This document shows, piece by piece, positions 23,073-31,312 of a stretch of 33,535 nt of DNA. Under the pieces are notes generated by a model. The model saw nothing but the letters and a program-made list of their open reading frames with translations, was not told where the DNA came from and did no database searches. Position numbers and translations under genes: made by a program. Source of the stretch: an uncultured Collinsella sp. (GTDB taxonomy: Bacteria; Actinomycetota; Coriobacteriia; Coriobacteriales; Coriobacteriaceae); assembly GCA_900545745.1 (NCBI GenBank), contig URAD01000017.1:1-33535 (forward strand), given 5' to 3'. The stretch's first letter is position 1; each line of letters starts with the position of its first letter.

Positions 23073-24272
23073 ATGGCCGAGATCGTTCTCAAACATGTTC
23101 AGAAGGTGTATCCCAACACCGAGTCCAAAAAGAAGGGCTTCTTTGGCAAAAAGAAGAAGACCGAGGAGAAGAAGCATAACCTTAAGGTTACCGAGGATGG
23201 CGTGCTCGCTGTAGAGGACTTCAACCTCACCGTTCACGACCAGGAGTTCGTCGTTCTCGTTGGTCCCTCTGGCTGCGGTAAGTCCACGACGATGCGCATG
23301 GTTGCCGGCCTGGAGGACATTACCTCGGGCGATGTGCTCATCGACGGCAAGCGCGTCAACGACGTGGCGCCCAAGGACCGCGACATCGCCATGGTGTTCC
23401 AGAGCTACGCTCTGTACCCCAACATGACGGTGTACGAGAACATGGCGTTTACGCTTGAGCTCAAGAAGGTCCCCAAGGACGAGATCGACCGTAAGGTTCG
23501 CTCCGCTGCCGAGATCTTGGGTATCACCGAGTACCTCGACCGTAAGCCCAAGGCGCTTTCGGGCGGCCAGCGTCAGCGTGTCGCTATCGGCCGCGCCATC
23601 GTGCGTGATCCTAAGGTCTTCCTGATGGACGAGCCGCTGTCCAACCTGGACGCCAAGCTGCGTAACCAGATGCGTGCCGAGCTCATCAAGCTGCGCCACG
23701 AGATCAAGGGCACGTTCATCTACGTCACCCACGACCAGACCGAGGCCATGACCCTCGGCGATCGCATTGTGGTCATGAAGGACGGCGTCGTCCAGCAGAT
23801 CGCCACCCCGCAGGAGGTCTTCAACCATCCCGCGAACATCTTCGTCGCCGGTTTTATCGGCGTGCCGCAGATGAACTTCTTCGATGCCCAGCTGGTGCGC
23901 TCGGGTAACGGCTTTACCGTCAAGACCGAGGATATGAACGTGGCGCTCGCCCCCGAGACCTGCGCTCAGCTTGCTCTCAACTGGGACGGCGGCGACGTGA
24001 AGGAGATCACGGCCGGCGTGCGCCCCGAGCAGATTCTGCTTGCCGACAAGGACGAGGAGGGCGCGCTCCAGGGTACCGTCGAGGTGACCGAGCTCATGGG
24101 TTCGACCGAGCATGTCCACGTGACCGCTCCCGATGGCCAGTTTGTTCTGATTATCCCCGTCGTCGACCTCGAGGCCAAGGGCGCGCTCAAGGCTGGCGAC
24201 ACTATCTGGTTCAAGTTCGAGAAGAACGCGACCCATCTCTTCGATAAGGTGTCTGGCAAGAACCTTATCTAG
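23073..24272 (+). CDS. Sugar ABC transporter ATPase (MalK/MsmX/UgpC type) with Lys-rich insertion
   Basis: A 399-residue ATPase that powers CUT1 sugar importers. Walker A GPSGCGKST at residues 64-72, Q-loop VFQSYALYPNM, signature LSGGQRQRVAIGRAI, Walker B VFLMDEPLSNLD, H-loop THD, and a C-terminal TOBE-type regulatory domain (GVRPEQILL) all match MalK/MsmX. Unusually, after KVYPNT the N-terminus carries about 28 extra residues rich in Lys (ESKKKGFFGKKKKTEEKK, about residues 16-33) before the strand leading to Walker A. The ribosome site is AAAGG. Last gene of the ABC operon. The same ATPase may serve other sugar transporters, as MsmX does. Confidence 0.93.
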   Translation: MAEIVLKHVQKVYPNTESKKKGFFGKKKKTEEKKHNLKVTEDGVLAVEDFNLTVHDQEFVVLVGPSGCGKSTTMRMVAGLEDITSGDVLIDGKRVNDVAPKDRDIAMVFQSYALYPNMTVYENMAFTLELKKVPKDEIDRKVRSAAEILGITEYLDRKPKALSGGQRQRVAIGRAIVRDPKVFLMDEPLSNLDAKLRNQMRAELIKLRHEIKGTFIYVTHDQTEAMTLGDRIVVMKDGVVQQIATPQEVFNHPANIFVAGFIGVPQMNFFDAQLVRSGNGFTVKTEDMNVALAPETCAQLALNWDGGDVKEITAGVRPEQILLADKDEEGALQGTVEVTELMGSTEHVHVTAPDGQFVLIIPVVDLEAKGALKAGDTIWFKFEKNATHLFDKVSGKNLI

Positions 24273-24340
24273 GCCCGGTGCATCCAGGCCCTCCCTTTGG
24301 GCGACTGCGGTATTGCCATCCTTTTGCCGCGGTCACATAT

Positions 24341-24382
24341 AAGGCTCCCCTCCCGTCCACTGGGCGAGAGGGGAGCCTTTCT
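24341..24382 (+). terminator. Terminator of the ABC transporter operon
   Basis: A 12-bp stem AAGGCTCCCCTC/GAGGGGAGCCTT (24341-24352 and 24368-24379) with a 15-base loop, followed by TCTTTG. It lies about 70 bases after the ATPase stop. Confidence 0.8.
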
Positions 24383-24410
24383 TTGTGTTGGGATTGTCTG
24401 ACCGGTCGTT

Positions 24411-24468
24411 TGTCTCGATCTGTAACGGGTAGGGCCGATTTCGGACGTTAGATGTTACAGATTGAGAT
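24411..24468. repeat. Intergenic palindromic repeat, unit A
   Basis: The inverted repeat TCTCGATCTGTAAC (24413-24426) / GTTACAGATTGAGA (24454-24467) is 14 bp with one G-T mismatch around a 27-base centre. A homologous unit with identical arms follows 81 bases downstream. It lies in the convergent gap between the ABC operon and glgP; no gene is evident in this 377-base gap. Confidence 0.8.
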
Positions 24469-24491
24469 AAACCCAAGGGGAGGGGCCGGTA

Positions 24492-24549
24492 TGTCTCGAT
24501 CTGTAACAGCTGGGACCGTTTTGGTTGAGTAGTTGTTACAGATTGAGAT
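24492..24549. repeat. Intergenic palindromic repeat, unit B
   Basis: Arms 24494-24507 and 24535-24548 are identical in sequence to unit A, including the G-T mismatch. The 27-base centre has the same length but only about 60 percent identity, so the arms are conserved and the centre is not. Confidence 0.8.
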
Positions 24550-24587
24550 TGTTTGGTCGAGTCGGGTCACAGGGTAACGTACGGGCA

Positions 24588-24620
24588 CAAAAAACGGAGC
24601 CGTGTTGCCACGACTCCGTT
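24588..24620 (-). terminator. Terminator of glgP (minus strand)
   Basis: On the minus strand, a 12-bp stem with one mismatch (24609-24620 with 24593-24604) is followed by six or more T. It lies about 30 bases beyond the glgP stop. Confidence 0.85.
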
Positions 24621-24649
24621 TCTCAAGAGGATGGGTAAGGGAAGCGAAA

Positions 24650-26917
24650 TTAGTTCAGGTGCCAGATCTCGTCGTTGTACTGGGAGATGGTGCGGTCGGA
24701 CGAGAAAGTGCCGGCGTTGGCGATATTGATGAGCGCCTTGCGCATCCAAGCGTCCTGGTCCTCGTAGTCGGCTAGCACGCGCTCCTTGGTCTGGATGTAC
24801 TCCTCAATGTCGAGCAGGGCCATGAACCAGTCCTTGCCCTTGATGTCGTCGTGCAGACGCTGCAGGCGCTCCGCGTTGCCGGTCGCCATAAAGGCGGGGT
24901 TGGTGATGAAGTCCACCAGCAGTTTGATGCCGGGCTTGCGGTAGAGCGTGCCGGCGTCATAGGTGCCGTCGGCGTAGAGCTGCTCGACCTGTTTGGACGA
25001 GGCACCAAAGGTATAGATGTTCTCGTCGCCCACGAGCTCGGCAATCTCCACGTTGGCGCCGTCAAGCGTGCACAGGGTTAGGGCGCCGTTGAGCATGAAC
25101 TTCATGTTGGAGGTGCCGCTCGCCTCCTTGGAGGCCAGGCTGATCTGCTCGGAGATATCAGCAGCGGGGATCACGCGCTCGGCGGCGGTGACGTTGTAGT
25201 TCTCGATCATGACGACCTGCAGGTAGGGAGCCACGTCGGGGTCGTTTGCAATCCACTGCGACAGCGTCAAGATCAGATGGATGATGTCCTGCGCGATAGT
25301 GTAGGCAGGCGCCGCCTTGCCGCCAAAGATGATGGTGACGGGGTGCTTAGGTCTGTTGCCGTTCTTGATATCGAGGTACTTCCAGATGATGTAGAGCGCG
25401 AGCATCTGCTGACGCTTGTACTCGTGGATGCGCTTGACCTGGACGTCGATGATGGCGTTGGAGGGAATGGTCACGCCCTGCTCGAGCGCCATGAACTGGC
25501 GCATGATGGCCTTGGCCTCGACCTTGGTGGCGGCCAGGCGCTCAAGAACGTCCTTGTCGTCGGCGAAATTGGCGAGTTTGCTCAGATCGCCGGTGCTGCG
25601 CCAGTCGGTGCCGATCACATCGTCGAGCAGGCTGGCGAGCGCGGGGTTGGCCCCATGGACCCAGCGGCGGAAGGTGATGCCGTTGGTCTTGTTGGAGAAC
25701 TTCTCGGGATAGATTTCGTAGAACGGATGAAGCTCGGTGTCCTCCAGGATCTTGGTGTGGAGGGCGGCTACGCCGTTGATGGAGAAGCCAAAGTGGATGT
25801 CCATGTGGGCCATGTGGACGGTATCGTGTTTGTCGATGATGGCGACGCGCGGGTCATCGTGCTCGGCCTTCGCGATCTCATCGAGCTTGACGATAATGTC
25901 GGCGATGGCAGGGGAGACCTTCTGTAGGCTGGCGAGCGGCCACTTCTCGAGCGCCTCGGCAAGAATCGTGTGGTTAGTGTAGGCGACCATGGAGCGTACG
26001 ATGGTCACGGCCTCGTCAAACTCGATGCCATGCTCGGTGGTGAGCAAGCGAATGAGCTCGGGGATGACCATGGTGGGGTGCGTGTCGTTGATCTGGACAA
26101 CGGTGTAATCGGCCAGATCGTGCAGGTTGCTGCCGCGCTCGACGGCCTCGTCGATCAAGAGCTGGGCGGCGTTGCTCACCATGAAGTACTCCTGATAGAT
26201 GCGAAGTAGGCGGCCCTGCTCGTCGGAATCGTCGGGGTAGAGGAACAAGGTGAGGTTCTTGGCGATCTCGGTCTTGTCGAAGTCGATGGAGCTGCCGGGG
26301 ACCAGGCCGTCGTCGACGCTCGCCAGGTCGAACAGGCGCAGGCGGTTCTTGGTGGGCTGGCCGTAACCGGGCACATCGATGTTGACGAGCTTGGAGGTAA
26401 CGGCAAAATCGCCGAACTCGACGGTGTAGGAGCGGTCATCGTCGACTAGGATGTCCTGCTCACCGAGCCACTCGTCGGGGACGGCCTTCTGCTGGTTGTC
26501 GACAAAGCGCTGACGGAACAGACCGTAGTGATAGTTGAGGCCCACGCCATCGCCGGTCAAGCCCAGCGTGGCGATGGAATCCAGGAAGCATGCGGCCAAG
26601 CGGCCCAGGCCGCCGTTGCCGAGTGACGGCTCGACCTCGAATTCCTCGATTTTGTTGAGGTCGTGGCCTGCGGCGGTGAGCTGGTCCTTAACCTCGTCGT
26701 AGATGCCGAGGTCGATCATGTTGTTGATGAGCAGCTTGCCGATCAAAAATTCGGCGGAAATGTAATAGAGCTTTTTCTTGCCGTTGTTGAGCGGGCGGGC
26801 GGCGGAGCGCTCCTGCACGAGTTTGACCAGTAGCTTGTAAATGCGACGGTCGTCGAGCTGCTCGAGCGAGGTGCCAAAAGACTGCTCGGCGAGTTCCATG
26901 AGGTTAATTTGGGGCAT
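24650..26917 (-). CDS. glgP: Glycogen/maltodextrin phosphorylase
   Basis: PLP-dependent phosphorolysis of alpha-1,4-glucan ends to glucose-1-phosphate in the cytoplasm. Diagnostic stretches are YYISAEFLIGKLL, EPSLGNGGLGRLAACFLDS, VKRIHEYKRQ, and the PLP site EASGTSNMKFMLNGAL with its Lys in NMKF, followed by DGANVEI. I chose the ATG at 26917 (MPQINLME, 755 residues) because AGGAG is correctly spaced before it; an in-frame ATG at 26944 lacks one. It is downstream of malQ on the same strand, separated by a hairpin. MalQ makes longer glucans that this enzyme then shortens, the standard maltodextrin route. Confidence 0.95.
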   Translation of the reverse strand: MPQINLMELAEQSFGTSLEQLDDRRIYKLLVKLVQERSAARPLNNGKKKLYYISAEFLIGKLLINNMIDLGIYDEVKDQLTAAGHDLNKIEEFEVEPSLGNGGLGRLAACFLDSIATLGLTGDGVGLNYHYGLFRQRFVDNQQKAVPDEWLGEQDILVDDDRSYTVEFGDFAVTSKLVNIDVPGYGQPTKNRLRLFDLASVDDGLVPGSSIDFDKTEIAKNLTLFLYPDDSDEQGRLLRIYQEYFMVSNAAQLLIDEAVERGSNLHDLADYTVVQINDTHPTMVIPELIRLLTTEHGIEFDEAVTIVRSMVAYTNHTILAEALEKWPLASLQKVSPAIADIIVKLDEIAKAEHDDPRVAIIDKHDTVHMAHMDIHFGFSINGVAALHTKILEDTELHPFYEIYPEKFSNKTNGITFRRWVHGANPALASLLDDVIGTDWRSTGDLSKLANFADDKDVLERLAATKVEAKAIMRQFMALEQGVTIPSNAIIDVQVKRIHEYKRQQMLALYIIWKYLDIKNGNRPKHPVTIIFGGKAAPAYTIAQDIIHLILTLSQWIANDPDVAPYLQVVMIENYNVTAAERVIPAADISEQISLASKEASGTSNMKFMLNGALTLCTLDGANVEIAELVGDENIYTFGASSKQVEQLYADGTYDAGTLYRKPGIKLLVDFITNPAFMATGNAERLQRLHDDIKGKDWFMALLDIEEYIQTKERVLADYEDQDAWMRKALINIANAGTFSSDRTISQYNDEIWHLN

Positions 26918-26963
26918 GGTTTCTCCTGCGATGGGTTGTTTCATGTCTGCAATTCATAAGAAG

Positions 26964-26997
26964 CCCGCGCGAGGGGATTGGGGTGGCCTCGCGCGGG
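26964..26997 (-). terminator. Hairpin between malQ and glgP
   Basis: A perfect 11-bp stem CCCGCGCGAGG/CCTCGCGCGGG (26964-26974 and 26987-26997) between malQ and glgP. On the minus strand it is followed by CTTCTT, a poor T-run, so partial termination or mRNA stabilisation is likely. Confidence 0.6.
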
Positions 26998-27044
26998 AAA
27001 AGCAAGCGCGTCCGCACGGTGGGGGGGGTCGGGCGCGGTAGCTC

Positions 27045-28550
27045 CTATTGAGGAAGCTCGATTTCGGCTTCCGATGGGATGCGGAAGTAGGTCTCGGTCC
27101 AGTCGGTGAGTTTGTGCTCGAGCTCGCGGGTGATGGCGCCGTCGAGCATGCGCCAGGTCCAGTTGCCGCCCAGCGTGGCAGGGGTGTTGATGCGCGCCTC
27201 GTTGCCCAAGTTGAGCAGATCCTGCATGGTGTAGATGCACGTGTCGCTCACGCTGGCGGCGATGGTGCGATTGAGTGCATCTGCCATGGGTTCGCCGGCC
27301 TGCTGATGGGTGTACAGGGCTGCCTGCTCGCGCTGACGCGGGGTGGCCGTTCCCTCAAACCAACCGCGCGCCGTCTCGTTATCGTGGGTGCCCACATAGG
27401 CGACGGTGTTGGCGATGTAGTTATGCGGCAGGTAGTACGAGTTGGTGCCCTCAAAGGCAAACTGCAGGATCTTCATGCCGGGGAAGCCCGAGTTGTCGCG
27501 CATGTCGATGACGCCGGGGGTGAGGAAGCCCAGGTCCTCGGCGATGATGGGCAGTGTGCCGAGCTTTTCCTCGAGCGTCTTGAAGAACTTAAGGCCGGGA
27601 CCCTGCGTCCACGAACCGTAGGACGAATCGGGCGAGGAGAACGGCACCTCCCAATAGGCCTCGAAGCCGCGGAAGTGATCCAGGCGGATGACGTCGTACA
27701 TGTCGAGGGCGGCGCGAATGCGGCCCTCCCACCAGGAGAAGCCATCGGACTCCATAGCGTCCCAGTCGTAGATGGGGTTGCCCCAGTACTGGCCGGTGGC
27801 CGAGAACTGGTCGGGCGGCGTGCCGGCGACGCTCACGGGATTGCCGGCGGCGTCGATCTTAAAGAGCTCAGGCGTCGCCCACATCTCGACGGAGTCACGC
27901 GAGACATAGATGGGCAGGTCGCCGATGATGAGAATGTCGCGCTCGTTGGCATAGGCCTTGAGGCGGCTCCACTGGCGATCGAAGAAGTACTGCGTCATCT
28001 GGTGGTAGAGCATACGCGCCGGATGGTCGGCGCAGACCTTGGCGGAAGCCTCACCGCGGGTGCGGAGCTCCGCGGGCCACTCCCAAAACGCCTTGAGACC
28101 GCACTCCTCTTTGACGGTCATGAACTCACAGTAGGGGATGAGCCAGTCCTCGTTGGCTTGGATAAAGTCATCGAAATCGGCCGGCTTGTCGGCAGCAAAG
28201 CGCTCGGCGGCGCGGTCGAGAATCTGACGGCGGCCGCCAAAGATGGCACCGTAGTCGACATTGCTGGGGTCGGATCCCAGATACACGCCATCGATATCGC
28301 GCTGCTCCAGATACCCTGCCTCGATAAGCTCGGCAAAGTCGATAAAGTTGGGGTTGCCTGCGCGGGCCGAGAACGACTGATAGGGCGAATCGCCATAGCT
28401 GGTCGTCGTAAGGGGCAGAATCTGCCAGTAATGTTGTTTGCACGAGGCGAGAAAATCGACGAAGTCGTAGGCATTCCAGCCAAAGCCGCCGATTCCGTAT
28501 GGTCCGGGCAGAGATGAGACGGGCATGAGGACGCCGCTTGCACGCTCCAT
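27045..28550 (-). CDS. malQ: 4-alpha-glucanotransferase (amylomaltase)
   Basis: GH77 enzyme that transfers alpha-1,4-glucan segments between maltodextrins. The N-terminus MERASGVLMPVSSLPGPYGIG is typical. Catalytic regions are visible: VIRLDHFRGFEAYWEVP (nucleophile Asp), IAEDLGFLTPGV (acid/base Glu) and GTHDNETARGW (transition-state Asp). I chose ATG 28550 over the upstream TTG at 28565 because homologues start here and GGTGAG lies 7 bases upstream; the protein is then 501 residues, normal for the family. Its promoter carries an exact HutC-type operator, so it is probably co-regulated with the sugar transporters. Confidence 0.95.
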   Translation of the reverse strand: MERASGVLMPVSSLPGPYGIGGFGWNAYDFVDFLASCKQHYWQILPLTTTSYGDSPYQSFSARAGNPNFIDFAELIEAGYLEQRDIDGVYLGSDPSNVDYGAIFGGRRQILDRAAERFAADKPADFDDFIQANEDWLIPYCEFMTVKEECGLKAFWEWPAELRTRGEASAKVCADHPARMLYHQMTQYFFDRQWSRLKAYANERDILIIGDLPIYVSRDSVEMWATPELFKIDAAGNPVSVAGTPPDQFSATGQYWGNPIYDWDAMESDGFSWWEGRIRAALDMYDVIRLDHFRGFEAYWEVPFSSPDSSYGSWTQGPGLKFFKTLEEKLGTLPIIAEDLGFLTPGVIDMRDNSGFPGMKILQFAFEGTNSYYLPHNYIANTVAYVGTHDNETARGWFEGTATPRQREQAALYTHQQAGEPMADALNRTIAASVSDTCIYTMQDLLNLGNEARINTPATLGGNWTWRMLDGAITRELEHKLTDWTETYFRIPSEAEIELPQ

Positions 28551-28635
28551 GAATGCGCTCACCAACCTTCTTGTTGTGGGGTCGGCCTGCCGATGGGTGT
28601 GCAGTCCGCCTCCGATGTTCTGATTCGATACGCCT

Positions 28636-28663
28636 ATTGTAAAACATGTTGTTTAAACATGTA
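28636..28663 (-). promoter_or_regulatory. malQ promoter -10 with HutC-type operator
   Basis: The minus-strand -10 is TACAAT (28641 to 28636). Just upstream lies ACATGTT-GTTTA-AACATGT (28644-28662 on the plus strand), a perfect 7-bp inverted repeat that contains GTTTAAAC at 28651-28658. The operator fills the spacer position between the -10 and -35 regions, where binding would repress. Confidence 0.6.
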
Positions 28664-28714
28664 CAGGCAAGATAAAAAAGTTGGTCGATTTTCGGCGAAT
28701 GGTTACATGCCATG

Positions 28715-28748
28715 AAAAAGCCCCGACCTCACAACGTGAGATCGGGGC
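28715..28748 (-). terminator. Terminator of galE
   Basis: On the minus strand, a 13-bp stem with one mismatch (28736-28748 with 28720-28732) and a 3-base loop is followed by five T, about 20 bases after the galE stop. Confidence 0.9.
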
Positions 28749-28770
28749 AAGAGCGGTATGTAGGTTTTTG

Positions 28771-29832
28771 CTACTCGGCGTCGGCGAAGCCGTTGGGGTT
28801 GTGGCTCTGCCAGTTCCAGCTATCGCGGCACATGTCCGCGATGTCGTACTGGGCCTTCCAGCCCATCATGCGCTCGGCCTTGGAGGCATCGCACCAGTTG
28901 GCAGCGATGTCGCCGGCGCGGCGCTCGCGGATCACGTAGGGCAGCTCCTTGCCACAAGCCTTGGAGAAGGCGGCGACGACCTCGAGTACCGAGGTGCCGG
29001 TGCCGGTGCCCAAGTTAAAGATCTCGACGCCGGTCTTGCCGTTCATCCAGTTAAGGGCGGCAACGTGACCAGAGGCCAGATCGCACACGTGGATGTAGTC
29101 GCGCACGCCGGTGCCGTCGGGGGTGGGGTAGTCGTTGCCAAAGACCTGAACGGCCTCGAGCTTGCCCACGGCGACCTGGGCGACATAGGGCACCAAGTTG
29201 TTGGGGATGCCCTTGGGGTCCTCGCCGATCAGGCCCGACGGATGAGCGCCGATGGGGTTGAAGTAACGGAGCAGCACGACGTCCCACTCGGGGTCGGCGG
29301 TGTGGACGTCCATAAGGATCTGCTCGATCATCCACTTGGTCCAACCATAGGGGTTGGTCGCGGGCTTCTTAGGATCCTCCTCGGTGACGGGCGGGTTGTC
29401 CGGGTCGCCGTAGACGGTCGAGGAGCTCGAGAAGATGATGGACTTGCAGCCATGGTTGCGCATGACGTCGATGAGCACCAGGGTGTTCTCGATGTTGTTG
29501 TGGTAGTACTCGACGGGCTTGCTCACCGACTCGCCGACGGCCTTAAAGCCGGCAAAGTGGATGACGCGGTCGATCTGATGGGTATCGAAGATCTTGTTCA
29601 TCGCGTCGCGGTCGAGCACGTTGGCCTCGTAGAAGGTGAGGTTCTTGGCGGCCTCGTCGCCCACGATGGTCTTGACGCGGTCGACGGCGACGGAGCTGGA
29701 GTTGGAAAGATCATCGACGATGACGACCTGGTAGCCACCTTCGAGCAGCTGAACGACGGTGTGCGAGCCGATAAAGCCGGCGCCACCGGTAACGAGGACG
29801 CAGGTGTCTTTGGGGTCGAGTGCTTTGGACAT
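28771..29832 (-). CDS. galE: UDP-glucose 4-epimerase
   Basis: NAD-dependent interconversion of UDP-glucose and UDP-galactose (Leloir pathway and envelope sugar supply). The Rossmann NAD motif TGGAGFIGSH is near residues 15-24, VIHFAGFKAVGES follows, then SSSSTVYG with the catalytic Ser/Thr, and YGWTK with the Tyr-x-x-x-Lys pair. GVRDYIHVCDLASGH and FNLGTGTGTSV are typical later motifs. The length of 353 residues is slightly above the usual ~338, because of a short N-terminal addition (MSKALDPKD). AGGAG precedes the start by 5 bases. It is a single-gene unit with its own terminator. Confidence 0.96.
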   Translation of the reverse strand: MSKALDPKDTCVLVTGGAGFIGSHTVVQLLEGGYQVVIVDDLSNSSSVAVDRVKTIVGDEAAKNLTFYEANVLDRDAMNKIFDTHQIDRVIHFAGFKAVGESVSKPVEYYHNNIENTLVLIDVMRNHGCKSIIFSSSSTVYGDPDNPPVTEEDPKKPATNPYGWTKWMIEQILMDVHTADPEWDVVLLRYFNPIGAHPSGLIGEDPKGIPNNLVPYVAQVAVGKLEAVQVFGNDYPTPDGTGVRDYIHVCDLASGHVAALNWMNGKTGVEIFNLGTGTGTSVLEVVAAFSKACGKELPYVIRERRAGDIAANWCDASKAERMMGWKAQYDIADMCRDSWNWQSHNPNGFADAE

Positions 29833-30026
29833 GTAGTCTCCTATCGAATCAGGAACACTTCTTCAGGGGAGTATAGCGCAGGCAGGGACGCCCAAATCGT
29901 GCGCTGTGGGAAAAGCAGAGGATTGTGCTAACGTACTCATAGAAGAGCTTGCGTACGCATAACCTGATCTTTGGCATTTGCTTACGGGCCGCTGACCTTG
30001 TAGTTTCCTGCCGTTCGTGGAAATCG

Positions 30027-30054
30027 TTGGGACGCGCCATATGTACGCTAATAT
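30027..30054 (+). promoter_or_regulatory. Candidate promoter of the cell-wall hydrolase gene
   Basis: TTGGGA (30027-30032) and TAATAT (30049-30054) with 16-base spacing, about 45 bases before the start codon at 30099. An AT-rich stretch including TATAAA (30072-30077) is an alternative -10. Confidence 0.4.
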
Positions 30055-30098
30055 GTATGAGTTGAGCGACATATAAATAAACATGTAACGGAGTACAT

Positions 30099-31304
30099 AT
30101 GTCACCAAACAGCGATTCCATCCTTTCCCAGGAGCTCTCGCGCCGCACTGCCCTCAAGGCCCTGTTCGGCGCCGCTTCTGCGGCAGTTCTTTTTGGCCTG
30201 CCCGCTCGCGCCCATGCGGCGGAGGCTTCCAAAGAAACTACCGATAAACTGAATGCCGCCCAGGCCCAGCTCGACGAGGTTCAGGCCCAGCTCGACAGCA
30301 TCGCAAATGAGTATGCGGCGCTGGCCAACAAGAATGCCCAGACCCTCAACGACATCGAGAATGTCCAGGGCAAGATTGACGACACGCAGGCCCAGATCGA
30401 TGAAAAGAAGGCCGAGCTCAAGAAGAAGCGCAACGACCTTTCCGATCGCGTGGCCGCCAGCTACAAGTCCGGCGGCACGAACATCCTGTCGCTGCTGCTG
30501 GCCTCTGGCTCGTTTGAGGAACTCGTCGCCAACGCGCATTACGTTGAAAAGATCAACAAGAGCGACCGCGATGCCATCGAGGATATCCAGACGATTCAGG
30601 CTGAGCTCGACGCACAGAAGACCGAACTCGAAGCACAAAAGGCCGACCTGGAGAAACTCAAGGACCAGCAGACGGCTCAGATGCAGGATATGCAGGCCAA
30701 GCAGCAAGAAGTCCAGACCGTGCTGAACGGTCTTTCCGACGACGTCAAGGAGCTCATGGCTCAGCGCGATTCCGAGATTCTCGCTGCCGCCCAGGCTGAG
30801 GAGGCTGCCAGGAAGGCCGCCGCTGCCGCGGCCGCCGCGAACAAGAACAATTCCTACTCGGGTGGTTCAAGCTCGGGTGGCGGATCGTATGCGCCCGGAA
30901 CCCCGCAACAGAATGCCGGCTCGGGCAAACAGCAGGCCGTCGTCAACGCGTGCTACTCCACGCCTTCGCCGGGCCAGAACTGGTGCGCGGCGTGGGTTAC
31001 CAATGTCTTCCGTAACGCCGGCGTTGGCTACTTTGGCGGTAACGCGTGCGATATGTTTAACGCATGGTGCTATAGCTCCGACCGCTCGGCGCTGCAGGTG
31101 GGCATGATCGTGGCCGATTCCTCGCACAGCGGCACGGGTGCTCCGGGCCTTATCTACGGTCATGTGGGTATCTATGTTGGCGGCGGCATCGTTATGAGCA
31201 ACGAGGGTGCCATTACGTCTAAGTCGCTTGATTCGTTCATCAGCTTTTATGGTACTGGCTCTGGCGTGCGCTGGGGCTGGCTCGGCGGTATTGCGCTGTC
31301 GTAA
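30099..31304 (+). CDS. Secreted coiled-coil peptidoglycan hydrolase (PcsB/CwlO-like with CHAP-type domain)
   Basis: A 401-residue exported protein. A Tat-like signal (SRRTALKAL, residues 14-22) ends in ARAHA with likely cleavage after residue 40. Residues about 45-245 are a long coiled coil with a small globular insert (SLLLASGSFEELVANAHYVEKI), as in PcsB and CwlO-type hydrolases whose coiled coil keeps the enzyme inactive until FtsEX acts. A Gly/Ser linker (about 250-275) leads to a C-terminal CHAP/amidase-type domain with Cys296 in NWCAAWV and His355 in YGHVGIYV. The start has GGAG 5 bases upstream. A cell-separation or wall-turnover role is likely. ftsEX genes are not in this window. Confidence 0.85.
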   Translation: MSPNSDSILSQELSRRTALKALFGAASAAVLFGLPARAHAAEASKETTDKLNAAQAQLDEVQAQLDSIANEYAALANKNAQTLNDIENVQGKIDDTQAQIDEKKAELKKKRNDLSDRVAASYKSGGTNILSLLLASGSFEELVANAHYVEKINKSDRDAIEDIQTIQAELDAQKTELEAQKADLEKLKDQQTAQMQDMQAKQQEVQTVLNGLSDDVKELMAQRDSEILAAAQAEEAARKAAAAAAAANKNNSYSGGSSSGGGSYAPGTPQQNAGSGKQQAVVNACYSTPSPGQNWCAAWVTNVFRNAGVGYFGGNACDMFNAWCYSSDRSALQVGMIVADSSHSGTGAPGLIYGHVGIYVGGGIVMSNEGAITSKSLDSFISFYGTGSGVRWGWLGGIALS

Positions 31305-31312
31305 AGCCGACT

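Noticed and set aside
23040..24236. A long minus-strand ORF opposite the ABC ATPase
   Set aside because: Shadow of the ATPase, which carries all its diagnostic motifs on the plus strand.
27048..28517. A 489-codon plus-strand ORF opposite malQ
   Set aside because: MalQ catalytic motifs are on the minus strand; this frame shows no family motif or ribosome site.
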